Part shown: positions 36,694 through 47,563 of the stretch, one piece after another
Numbering within the stretch: the stretch's first letter is position 1
Layout: each line of letters begins with the position of its first letter
NCBI RefSeq assembly: GCF_022682495.2
Contig: NC_071398.1
Coordinates: 10,918,934-10,982,933, forward strand
From: Desmodus rotundus
Taxonomy: Eukaryota; Chordata; Mammalia; Chiroptera; Phyllostomidae
Length of the DNA stretch: 64,000 nucleotides
Direction of reading: 5' to 3'
The notes under the pieces: model-generated
What the model was told of the DNA's origin: nothing
Seen by the model: the letters and a program-made list of their open reading frames with translations, nothing else
Databases searched by the model: none
Translations under genes and position numbers: made by a program

Positions 36694-36710
36694 GGGGGGG
36701 GGGGGGGGGT
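36694..36710 (+). repeat. Poly-G tract (about 17 G)
   Basis: A run of 17 G lies at the upstream edge of the CpG island. Its length is prone to sequencing error and to real polymorphism. On the CDH8 strand it is poly-C. Confidence 0.9.
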
Positions 36711-37536
36711 AGAGGGCGCACAGGCCAGTGGGGTCTCGTGGGTAGCTTATCTCCTTGTTATTCCAAGAGCGTCTTTCGAACAGAGTGGGGTGTTTGTAAG
36801 ACCGCTGTCTTCTACTCAGAAGATATGGGTTTAGAGGCCGAGTGTCACAGTCTTGAGGGTGGAGCGCATTCCTGATGTCTCCAGGCTTCTACTGCTTTGT
36901 AGCGATGAGACGAGGGAGAGCAGAGGGGTGCGCAATAAGGTGGGAAAAGGGGAGCAGAACTTGCTTGGGAATAAAGGGAGGCATCGCTAAAGGTCTCCTC
37001 ACTGTGTCCTGCCTCCAGATTTCTGCGTAGGCATCAGGCGTGCGGCAACTCAGCCTCCATCCAGAGATGCCCTGTCTGTGGCTCCTTCAAATCCTCTGAT
37101 GGACCCTACTCTGATCTTGAGAAATGGCCATCCTCGGGGAGAGCTGGTGTGAGAAGAAGGGATCATACATTAGGAGGTCCCTTTTCTGCTTATCACTGAG
37201 GCTAATATGTGGAAATGTTATCATCCACTGTGATCATCGTTTAATAAGATTAGTAAAAAAAAAAAAAGAAAAAAAGATAAAGTAATCCTTACTTTTTTGT
37301 TTAACTCCCTCTATAGAAAAGCCCAAAGGAGTCCATTCCCTGGGCCTTAGAAGTGCTTTCTGAGGAAGGGTTTTACCATCTGGGGACAGAGCCCAAGCAG
37401 ATGGAGAAAAGAGTGCAGAGGACCAGACACAAGGTCTGCAGAGCTTGTGCTGTCTGACTCAAATTAATGAGAGAGTGAGCAGAATGAGCACATAGACACA
37501 ATATGCTTATAATATACATGCAGATTTGACATTTCG

Positions 37537-37552
37537 TGTGTGTGTGTGTGTG
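37537..37552. repeat. (GT)n short microsatellite
   Basis: Eight GT units upstream of the CpG island. Confidence 0.9.
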
Positions 37553-39294
37553 CTGAGTCTAACATCCCATTGTGAAATGTTGAAAAGAATATTGGCTCTC
37601 GGTCTCATCTCTGTTTCACATTCTAGCTGTCATGGACAAGAAACTTAGGGAGTGATTTCGGAGAGGGAGGGCTGAAGAGAACCGGGAGGTACTTTTTTTC
37701 TCCCCAGGCAGTCACTAAATAACTGTTTGTTCTTTCCACAGACGCTGCGCTTCCTCGGTATTCAGGAATTGGCTAATTCAGGCTTGAAAAAAGAACAGCC
37801 ATCAAACCTCAATCACAATGTAACTGCTGCTAGCCCGGGCAGTCCCAAGTGGACAAAGAAAGAAATCCCATCTTGGGTTGGGCTTCATTTCCAGGCATTC
37901 ACTTTTACTTTTTTTAATTTTCTTTATTTCTGTTGTGGATACTATTTGCAGATGTCCCCCACCCCCACCCCAGTTAGCTTCTGCCCCCTCCTCCCAGCCT
38001 CTCATTTGCACTTTAAACAACTGGCCTGAACCTTTCCTTGGGGCACCTTCTTCCCTCAGTGAGAACTAAAGAAAAGCTTGTTTGTTGCTGAAGGCTGGGT
38101 ATTGTCACGGATAACAAACTCATCCCCAGAGGAAGCCAGAATGGCAGAGATAGACAATATCCTCAAATCTCATTTTCTTAAAGGGTGAAAAAAAACCACC
38201 CTATTTTGACAAAGTGAAGAGAGTCAGAACCCAATGGCTTTCCGTACCTGGGGTTAGGATGAGTATGTTTTGACTCACCTTGTCCTCAGCTACTCTGAGA
38301 GCAGTTACAGACATAGTCATTGAGGTTTGGCCAACTAGAATTCACTGTAGTCCCCTCTCCCCTGCTGATCTCTGCTCAAAGCACCGCAGTAGGAATTTCC
38401 TACTCCTTTCCTCCTGATTCTTAGGAGAGGTCTGGATGATTAAGCAGTGTGAAAGAGGATTAAGATAATGTAATAAAGCCCTATAAGGATATTCCTAAAA
38501 TAATCAGGGATGCTGAAAGACAAGGCATTTGCCTCTTTAACAATTCCACCCACGCCTAATAAGATGCAGCGTAATGTCACAATGGTGAGAGCCTAACTCC
38601 TTAAGAAAGTGTTTTCTTTTCAGCATCCTTTCCAGGGCTACAGGCTTCCAGCAGGAAGGGGGTTGTGTTGTGAAGGCTTTTTGGAATGGACACTGAAATT
38701 GCTTGTGTTGTGGAGCCTTTGGGGAGAGGAGAGGGGCTTATCTGAATGGTCAGGAGTATAATCTGATAAAGAGTTGAGGGTGGGGTGGAGAGCACCGCAT
38801 CCAGAATACCCTTCGCTGACTAAGACACAGAGTAGCATGAGGCAAGGGTTCCCCAGCCTGGGTTTCATGACAGGCAGACAATTTTGCAGAGGAGTCTACA
38901 GCAATTGAATGAGATGGAGAGGCACTCTAGTAGTAAAAGACACTACTTTTTCACCATGGGCTGGATTTTTGCTATCATTTTGACTTTCGGAGACAGTCAA
39001 TGAAGCGACTGGTTAATTAGAGAGTAGGGTATCAGAAGGCTTACAGGAAGTAGAGGCCTGGGAGGTGTAGAAGAGCTAGGGAGACTCCAACTTCTACAGG
39101 TTGAGCAGGGAATGGTAGAATAGAACATGATTATTTGCTGCATTAGACTTCAATTTTTTTTCTCCTCTTCTTCAGGACATGCTTAGAAACTAAAATAATC
39201 TTTAAAAATCCCCAAACAAAAATAAAATGTGTTTACCATAGTATGATCACTGAGAAATTTGAGATTTATTAGTTGCTTCCAAATTTAGACTAAC

Positions 39295-39319
39295 TCATTC
39301 ATTCATTCATTCATTCATT
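39295..39319. repeat. (ATTC)n tetranucleotide repeat
   Basis: About six TTCA units in a row, as is often seen at the end of decayed L2 elements. Confidence 0.85.
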
Positions 39320-41099
39320 CCTGGAATAGCTCCTACACATAAAAAGTTGAGGAGTCAGGATTCCGTGAACAAAGGGATTTCATAATGTGATACCTGCCAA
39401 GGGTATTTGAAAATAAGAGTTGAAATAAAAACTTTAAGACTGTAAAATATGGAGATGGCCAAAACATAAATGTTACACCAATTAATATGTAATATTTTAG
39501 GGAAATTCAGTCCTGTTTTTACATTTTATGTTAAGGAATCCTAATAAAGAAATCTAAAAACAACCATGTCCTTTTTCTTTTTGGGGAGGGTGGGGGTCTA
39601 AGTAATATATTACAACTGTGGCATTAGACAAAAGAAAGTTTAAAATGTTATTTTCAACTCCAATTGTATAAGGATGAAAAAAATTCAGAAAGCAGCCTAA
39701 AGAACTTTGTCAATGTTTGAATAAATTTAGGAAAGTTTCTTTTTTTAAGTTTTAGAGTTTGTTTCAAACCAGTTGTTTTTTTCTCCTTAAACTCATAAAC
39801 AGATGTGATGCGTTACATGAGTGTGAGCAAACCTAGTGTGTCTCCCACTTGGACCAGGTCCTGCCTCCCTATGCTCAGGGGATTTGCTAGAAATTAAATT
39901 CTCGTGCCTTGCATCTGTCTAGGGCTGAGAATCCTGGGTTTGTAACAAATGCTCCAGGGGACTCTGTTAAACTGTAAGAAACTATTGCCTTATGTATTGC
40001 TTTGTTTGTTTTTTCCTGATGATACCTATCTATGTATTTATGAGAAAGATAAAGAATATTCTGAAACAAAAAACTATCTTTTAAAAAAATAAAATAAAGG
40101 AAAGCATATGCACACTAAATTTATCATGTGGTGACTTCACCAAGTTTAGGGATTTGAAAGACTGAACTGATTTCTTTGGAAGTGGTTATGGCTTCTTAGG
40201 CTGTAAACATCGGTGAGCTGGCCATTCAGAGTGTGATGCTCTACACTTTGTGGCTGCTGGTTTTGGCTGTCCCTGAACTTAGGCCTGGATCTCTTAATAT
40301 TGACTGTAATTACTAATCTGGAGCTGGCCATTATATTTTCAGTAAATGGAGGTGTAAACACTTGTGAAAACCACATCTGTGCTGAGAGCCTTTTGGAGAA
40401 GGTTTTAAAAATGGCATTATCTCCCATCTTCCCAGGTGCTAGAAAAGAGATAAGCTCTGATTCAGCTTCCACACAGAAACTGGGGGAGGGAAGAGGGGCA
40501 GTGGATTCATTGAAGGGACTGGTACAAAGCTATCAAATAAGCCAGCCCAGGTTTTGTGGACTACTCACTTAGCATTTTCACTTTCTCTTTTCAGATAGAG
40601 AAGAGCAGTTTGATTAAAATTTCAGACCCCTCTTGTTTTAAAATGGGAGCCATGAAGATGGAAAAAAAAAAAAAAAGGAATTCACATTGTGTTTTTAAAA
40701 AAAAAGAAAGAGGAAGAAAGGGGAAAGGGGAGTTTCTCCTCCCTCCCCCCTGAAATACTACAAGTTTCACGTATCAGATTGTATTCAATATTAAAACCTA
40801 GTAATTCAATCTCATTGATGTTAAGTCTGATTGAGGAGATCGCCAGCATTTGGGAATTTGCACACGTATACTCCCGTATCATTACGCGTGTACAGGGGCA
40901 TACAGGTGCACGGGTGGAAAAGCCCTACGGGGACCTCTTATGACGCCTAAAATAGAGTGTACAGTGCTGATAGTTGTTATCAAGTTGGCGATTCCAGGGA
41001 AGACGGCTAAATAGGCATTCGACAAATGCTCCAAGAAGTTGAAAGGAAATCGCATTCCTGAGAATGTGAGCAGAATTTCTTTATTAGTCCAAGCGGCGT

Positions 41100-41630
41100 A
41101 ATGCTACCTAAGGAGTGTTTTTGTTTGCTCGATTATTAAAGCTACGCTGCCGCCGTGTGAACGAACCCTGCACGGCTTTTCGGATGCCCCTGCAGCCTGC
41201 CTCGGCCGGCCACCAGTCCCGCTGAAGTGGCGGTGGAGGCGATTTCTCTGCTACCTCAAGTGCCCTCTAGCGTGCAATATATGCGCAGGTTGCTCTGTGC
41301 AAGGAGGTGGAGAGAAAAAGAAGCGTCCTTCCAATCGCTGTCTTCATTCCTGAATCGCTCGGCGTTTCCTTCTCGCCTTCCTCCAAGGGGTCCTTTCCAC
41401 AGAAGTGTTTTGCAAAACAAAAACGGTGCCGTTGCTTTTGCATGAAAAACGAATCATTCATTGACTAAACTGGGAAACAAACGCGCTAATCCTTTCTCCG
41501 GGGTTTCTTCTGCACATTCATCACCACTTTCCAAAAGTTTTCATGCACTCCAGTAATCAGGCAAATCAAAAGAAGGTAAGTTGCTCCCTAGGAGGAAATT
41601 CCGTTTTGTTCCTCACTCACCGCAGCCCAG
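41100..41630. promoter_or_regulatory. Small CpG-rich patch with strong splice donors on both strands
   Basis: CpGs cluster from about 41.1 to 41.45 kb in AT-rich surroundings. On the plus strand a perfect consensus donor AAG|GTAAGT cuts between 41575 and 41576. On the minus strand CTGCG|GTGAGT cuts between 41621 and 41620. This suggests a secondary promoter: a plus-strand non-coding transcript, an alternative distal CDH8 first exon, or both. No TATA box or open frame of interest is visible. Confidence 0.4.
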
Positions 41631-42320
41631 CTAGAAGATGCAGATTGAGTAACCTCTCTCTGGGTTTCAGCTTGTGTCTCCATGAAACTGCCTGATACTT
41701 CTCTCTTGCCTCAGGGGGGTGGTATGAGGCCTAATGGAGGTTTCTAAAAAATTTCAGTTCCTCGGATACAATTTGATAGACAGCTGAACCTGCCTTTTCA
41801 TCTTGTATCTACTAAGAGGGTTTCAAACATTCTTAGGTAGTTAATAGGGGAACTATGGGCAGGATCTGTATCCTCATAAACTGGTCAGTCAAACGACTGT
41901 ACTGTAAATAGGGGATTTGCTCAAGAGACATAGAATGGTCGGAAATGAGAGGGAGCATTTGGGGAAGGAAATGTCTCTGTGTGAATAATACTGCTTAATA
42001 GTTAAGGCGAAATTCCTACAAGACCTATATCTGGGCATATCTCCCTAAATTTTAAAGCAAGCTAATAATAACAGAAGGTAATTTTACTCGCCCAAATGCC
42101 ACCCACTAAACACTTAGTCTCTGAGAGAGAAGGAGATACCTATAAACAAAGTTGTGCATTGGCGTCCATTCAGGTGGGAAGATATCTAAACACCTGTTAT
42201 GCAACTGAGAGATTTATTTACTAATAATATGATTACCACGCAGCACTGTTTTGCCAATACACTTATTGCTATGAAGTTTTAATGGGTAAGTAAAGAGGGA
42301 GGCAAGTTAACATAATACAC

Positions 42321-42352
42321 TCCATTAGTTTCTTTACATATAGTGTCTTTTT
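42321..42352 (+). repeat. 32-bp direct repeat, copy 1
   Basis: This block begins TCCATTAGTTTCTTTACATA and ends GTCTTTTT. It is identical over 32 bp to 42797-42828 and ends exactly where the target duplication of the 5S insertion begins. Confidence 0.9.
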
Positions 42353-42368
42353 AATTAGTGAGGTGCTA

Positions 42369-42410
42369 AAGTCTATGGCCTTACCACCCTGAATGCACCT
42401 GATCTCATCT
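42369..42410 (+). pseudogene. 5S rRNA 5'-end fragment, tailless retropseudogene
   Basis: From 42371 the sequence matches the first 40 nt of vertebrate 5S rRNA at 34 positions (GTCTATGGCCTTACCACCCT, then GAATGCACCTGATCTCATCT). Five of the six differences are C-to-T or G-to-A changes at CpG sites of 5S, the mark of an old methylated copy. It is flanked by a 16-bp target duplication, AATTAGTGAGGTGCTA (42353-42368) and AATTATTGAGGTGCTA (42411-42426), with one mismatch. There is no A tail. It cannot encode a working 5S RNA because boxes A and C, downstream in the gene, are missing. Confidence 0.82.
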
Positions 42411-42439
42411 AATTATTGAGGTGCTATCAGTGGAAAGGC

Positions 42440-42600
42440 TACTGCTGGTATTCTTTAAAGTATGAGAAAACTGAGGCTCGGAGAAGTTAAGTGATTTACA
42501 CAATGATACACAGTTAATAAGTTAAAGAGTGCAATTTAAACTCAGCATTCCCAATGTTACATATATAACCCAGTACTGCCTCTCACTGTTAAAATTCTAC
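42440..42600 (-). repeat. MIR
   Basis: TATGAGAAAACTGAGGCTCG followed by GAGAAGTTAAGTGATTTACA is a clear reverse MIR, starting just after the 5S insertion. Confidence 0.75.
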
Positions 42601-42796
42601 TAACTATCATAACCTACTTTTAAAATAACATTATCTCATTATCAAAGAGACTCATGCATTGCAGTTCCAAATGAACTAAACATTATGTGTTCTCAAACAG
42701 AATCAGAATTCCTTCATTGCATGTGGTGTTATAAATATGAACCTGATTCCATGGCTAACCAACTAAATCAAACTCTCCAAGGAGAATTAGGAGAAT

Positions 42797-42828
42797 TCCA
42801 TTAGTTTCTTTACATATAGTGTCTTTTT
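42797..42828 (+). repeat. 32-bp direct repeat, copy 2
   Basis: It is identical to 42321-42352. The flanks on both sides are unrelated to those of copy 1, apart from the shared T run. No repeat family is recognised. Confidence 0.9.
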
Positions 42829-43089
42829 TAAAAACAGACAAGGTGGTTCTGATTCAGCATAACAAACACCATCCTGGAGCCCACGTGAGGATATGAAGCC
42901 AAATGGACTCCAAGGCCTTGTGGAACTCCTCAGCCCTGGAGTCCAAGGGGAAGGCAGCCTTCTGCTATTACTGTGTGGGTCTGTATAGCCCTTCATATAT
43001 CTCCAAGTACATCTGCTCTCTTATTTGATCCTTGCAATAATCGTGTGAGGAGAGGAGATGTATTATTTCCTTGGTGTTATAGAGTTACA

Positions 43090-43200
43090 AGCTTTTAGAG
43101 CCGAAAGGGTCCTTAGAGATCGGCTGGTTCAACCTCTTCATTTTATAGAAAAAGAATTGGGTAAGGCTCTTGACTTCTGAGCCTAAGGTAACATGACTAA
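43090..43200 (+). repeat. L3/CR1-like LINE fragment
   Basis: AAAGGGTCCTTAGAGATCGG and CTGGTTCAACCTCTTCATTT match the CR1/L3 3' pattern better than the copy near the window start does. It continues into a MIR-like ACTTCTGAGCCTAAGGTAAC. Confidence 0.5.
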
Positions 43201-44034
43201 CTTTTGGAAAAAACAAAAAACAAAAAGAAAACAGGACCAGATCCTAGGTCATTTTAAGTCAGGTTGCCACTTGTCCCCACAAATACAGCCCAGTAAGAAC
43301 ACATTAAGCTAACAACCTGAGTAGTCTTCAAAGTCTGAACTCAGGAGAACAGGGGGTGAGAGGGGACGGGTGAAGAAAAAACATCGTTCCGGTACTCAGA
43401 TCCAAATGAATGCAGTCTCAAAAAGGTCTTCTTGCATTGGCTGGTGAGATTGCATTTACGTCCTTCACCTAGCATCTGCTCAGCCTCATATGCCTTGTCG
43501 TGGTTGAATCATTTCAGTACTCTGGAGCCTGGCTCACTCATGCAGCTCCAGAGACCCCTCCCAAGCAATCTTGTGTGCTGCATATTTTGGAGAGGGGAGT
43601 ATTGGGAAATTGGAGGAAGACAACAACATCAGAAAAAAATAATTGTGCCGTCATATTCTCTGATGTACCCCACATGTTTTCTGCCCCATACATGTCCTCT
43701 TCCCATAAGAAACCCAAATAGAAACCACTCCTTTCACATGGAGATAAGACTGACTCTTGTATTCTCCAAAAGCAGCAAAAAACAAATGCACGTGGCTTGC
43801 CAAAATGAGGGAGCCTGTTGAATTGTGCCCTTCTTCTTTCTAGCCTAATGCTATTCTGGCTTTCTTCCCTCAAATTATCTCCTTTTGCCTGAGCAGGGAA
43901 CACCTTAATTTTTCACCAGGTTGTATTCTTTCCTGAAATTCCATAAGACATACGATCACTTTCCTGGAATAAAACGTGATGATAAATGGCTCGAGCAGTT
44001 GTAGGTATTCTTATTATGGGATGTTGAACATCCT

Positions 44035-44160
44035 TCTAGGGCTCTGCAGGCATTGCCTGGCCTTTGTTATTTCATTTATTCTCCACAATACCTTCCTAAT
44101 TTTTTCAGATGAAGGAACTATGAAGGGAAATGTAGTTTCCTTCTCTGAATCCCAGTGAGG
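44035..44160 (-). repeat. MIR
   Basis: ATTTCATTTATTCTCCACAA with TACCTTCC and CAGATGAAGGAACTATGAAG is reverse MIR. Confidence 0.6.
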
Positions 44161-45404
44161 CCTCTTTTCATCTCTCCACTATCATTTCACAGCATAATCT
44201 ATTTGCCCTGTAGGCATTAGCCAAACAGACCTTTCTCAGTCTTTTGAAAACGTTCACTTCCTTATTTGGGGGTAGGAGGCGTGAGGCCTGCAAGATAAAA
44301 ACAAAGCATTTGGAGTCATTTACATGTGGTTTCAAGTCCTGGCTGAACACATGCCTTGTTCTGTAAATCACACCGGCTGGCTGGTTCACCACTTGGATAA
44401 CCACTCCCAGTCTCATCCATTCTCTGTGGATAAGGTATTTAGGCTTTGGTGGACTGTTGAACTCATAGGGTTTTTTTTTAATTAAAAGAAGCAATGAAAG
44501 AAGCAATGTCTAGTTTTCAGTACATGTTAGTTTCTTCTCAGGTGAGTCCATCAACACCCACCTAAAAAGAGCAGATGGCCAGAACATGGATCTTTGGAGA
44601 AATCCCTACAGTGAGGCCACTCTTAATTGTGCAATCCTGTCCTGTGGCCACACAGGACATTGAGTCAATTAGCCCTTGGAATGGTATCACCCACTGTTCT
44701 CCACCACCCTCCAAGCCCCAGGCAAGCCAGCCTTTCGCCTTCAAAGCATCACTTTCTCAACAGCTTATACCTTGCACACACAATTGCATTCCTTTCTGAG
44801 GCTAAAAGTGTGCTTTTTCTTATTTTGTCTGCTCCCCCTCACCCCTTCATTAATAAGAGGCTTACAGCAGCTAATGTTAAAAGGAAGCCGGCTTCAGTCT
44901 CAAGATCTGATAACAATATATGAATTAATATTTTGCATTTAACGATGTAAAGAAGAAATCATAAGATCTGAAGGCATAAATGAGAGAGAAAAAGGTGAGG
45001 GCCAAAATTCTTCTGGAAGGAGAGTTCTTCTCTGGGGAAGCAGGCTGTGGTATCAGTTTTAAGTCAGGCAGGTGCTGGAAGTCAGACAATGCTAAGCACG
45101 AGCCATTAGGCTTCATACTCATGTTCAAAACATTTGGTAGGTGAGCCCTTGGCCAGCTGAGGGCTTCAGAGAAGGAGCTACCTGCCACACTCATTTTCCC
45201 GTCAATGAACTCTGTTGGAAAATTCTCACTTATCCAACTATCTGGAAGTCATGGACCTTGGAGACTAGAATGTGACCAGCCTACACAAGGGAAGGTCTCA
45301 GGGAAAGAAATCTGGACCCAGAAATGCCTGAGTAGAGGCTGTAAGAAGATACGGCTCCTCTAGAGACATTCTCAGAACCTGACTTTACATAGAAAGAACA
45401 CAGT

Positions 45405-45478
45405 TTATATATGTGTATACACAGTATATATGTGTGTATATATGTATATGTATATATGTGTATGTGTATGTGTATTGT
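45405..45478. repeat. TA/TG-rich simple repeat
   Basis: Interspersed TATATG and TGTGTA units over about 70 bp. The frames through it encode only alternating Tyr/Ile/Thr or Met/Cys. Confidence 0.85.
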
Positions 45479-45704
45479 GCTACTGGTAATTTTAGAGAAG
45501 CCCGACACCCATGAGGTGCTCATTGGAATTGCCGCTGGTTTTAACTCCTGCTCTGGGGATGCAGTTGGGATCGGTTTGTTGAACAGACCCTGAGCATACA
45601 GAAATGGCTTTCTTCCTCTCTCAAGATACTTCTCAACAGGTAGTGACTATTGTATCTTTCCAGATGGATCACAGATATGACTTACGCTCTTAAGTCTTCA
45701 CTCA

Positions 45705-45905
45705 TGTGCCCCCAGGTGTGATATACCTGTTACTCCTTGCACACCTCTGTAGCTTGCGACAGAACACTGCTCTATCACCTTACGTTTATCTGCCTACCAC
45801 CCTAACTAGATTGACCCTGAGCTCCTTGAAAGCAGAGACTGTATCGTCCTATCTGCGTTATCCCCAACGTAGCTCAAAGCCTGATATATTGTGGATGCCG
45901 AAGAA
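45705..45905 (+). repeat. L2 3' end
   Basis: GACCCTGAGCTCCTTGAAAG with CAGAGACTGTATCGTCC, then TATCCCCAACGTAGCTCAAA, is the forward L2 3' region. Confidence 0.75.
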
Positions 45906-46766
45906 TTGCATTATCTAAGGCAATGAACAAATACATATGACTGCAAAGATAACTACGGTATTATTGTCAATAGCTAGCCAGAAATAGACCTAGATTTGGA
46001 ATCAGAAAAATCAGATGGCCCAGCAGATTGGTGTGGGAAACTCAACAAACAGAACAGATTTCGCTGGAAAGGAGAGAAGGAGAGAAGACGATGGCGCAAC
46101 AAAGGAAAAAGAAACACAACCAGGAAACTCACTCTCCAAGGACAGAAGTAGAACAGTAAAGATAACGCACAATTGAAAAGAAATTAAAGATTCCTCCAAC
46201 TGACACAATTAAGAGTGAATATCAAGAAATACCTCAGATCCCAAATGGCGATTTGCATAATAGAGTAGTAATACTTGTGGAAATAATCATTCTAATGACA
46301 CCAAGTATTAATGAGAATTCATCAGCTCTTTAGGGCCTCAAAAGTTGCCATCTCGGTGTTTACAAAGCAATTCACAGGCGGAAAGTAAGTGACCCCCCAG
46401 GCACAGTGCACTGTTTCTGTAGCTTTAGATTCTCACACAGGGAGCCCCGCCCCAAAGGGGAAGCTTGGAGTCAGATTCCCAGCATCTTCACTCTGGAGGA
46501 AGGAGTGACCTTCTTTCTCCAGAGCAAGGAGTTTCCTTGAAGATCTGGGAGAAGTGTTTCGTTCATTTATTTTAGAATCCCCCATAGCACAGAAGAAATG
46601 CTCCATAAATTTTTGTTGATTTACCATCTCATATCTACCACACAGCAAGCTGCAAGATACACAGATGGTGTCCAGTGCCCCAGTATTTCAGATGAGGAAA
46701 CCCGAAACAGATAGTCAGAGTTGGAGCTAGGAAACCAGTCTGAAATGTTTGAACACACTGGCTCTC

Positions 46767-46969
46767 TTTTTTTTTTTAAAGCTTTGACTTACTTATTTTT
46801 AGAGAGAGAGAAAGGGAAGGAGAAACAGAGGGAGAGAAACATCAAGTTGAGAAACATCCATTGGTTGCCTCTTGCTCCTGCCGGCCTGACTGGGGACCCA
46901 ACCCATACCCCAGGCAACCTTTCGCTTTGTGGGATGATGCCCAGCCGACTGAGCCACACCGGTCAGGGC
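46767..46969 (-). repeat. VES-type SINE, reverse orientation
   Basis: Read in reverse, it begins GCCCTGACCGGTGTGGCTCA and ends in an AG-rich body with an A-rich tail (T run at about 46768-46778 on the plus strand). The box A-like GTGGCTCAGTCGG is intact. No clean target duplication is visible. Confidence 0.9.
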
Positions 46970-47563
46970 ACACATTACCTTTTTCTACTTTGCCTCACTA
47001 CTGTCTAGAAAGATCACCAAGGTCACACTGCTTATTCATTACTTCTCTTCTGTTAGGAATTCTAAGAGTGCACATTCCTTTAGCATTCAGTGAGAGGACC
47101 GGAGAAATCTCATGCCAAAGCCACAGCTTCTCATGCTTTGTAAAAATCAAGGGCTAGACTTGGCACTGAGTCAGTCTTGAGCACCTAAAGTACTCCTTCA
47201 AATAGTGAAGTGATGGAAAACAGGGAAGGCATTTTGCATCTGGATGTAAAAATCCATGTGTATTCTCAGGGAAAAGGAAACCATGCATTTCTGATTAATT
47301 TGCACTTAAATCAATGAAGTGTTTTGGAAAAGATATCTGATATTCAAGAAGCCTTTAAAAAGAGCCTAATGAGACTTTAAAGCTGTTTTTGCCTTAAGAA
47401 AGAAACTTCCTTTTCCCCTAAGATCTTACACCCAAGTGATGTGATTTCAAAGTCTTATTTATGAACAGAATCTTATGGCTCTCAAAATCTTTCCCCTTTT
47501 CCCTACCCAGAGGTAGTGAACCTTTATTTTATTATATTATGAATATTTTTTCATTTATCTGTC

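Larger units (their letters stand above)
34250..36700 (-). promoter_or_regulatory. CDH8: CpG island, probable CDH8 promoter and first non-coding exon
   Basis: This 2.4-kb block is GC-rich and dense in CpG, unlike its AT-rich surroundings; the densest part is about 35.0-36.55 kb. It lies 13-15 kb upstream of the CDH8 coding exon in the correct orientation. Minus-strand donors are visible at 36640 (CTCAG|GTAAGC), 36441 (TTG|GTAAGG), 35918 (AGA|GTAAGT) and 34412 (AAG|GTAGGC). Any of them could end exon 1. An AATTAAAGG TATA-like string lies about 220 nt upstream of the 34412 donor. Open frames of 100-200 codons on both strands here come from stop-codon depletion in GC-rich DNA and match no protein I recognise. 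The transcription start cannot be fixed without RNA data. Confidence 0.75.

Noticed and set aside
43432..43821. 129-codon plus-strand open frame
   Set aside because: No motif or homology recognised; likely chance.
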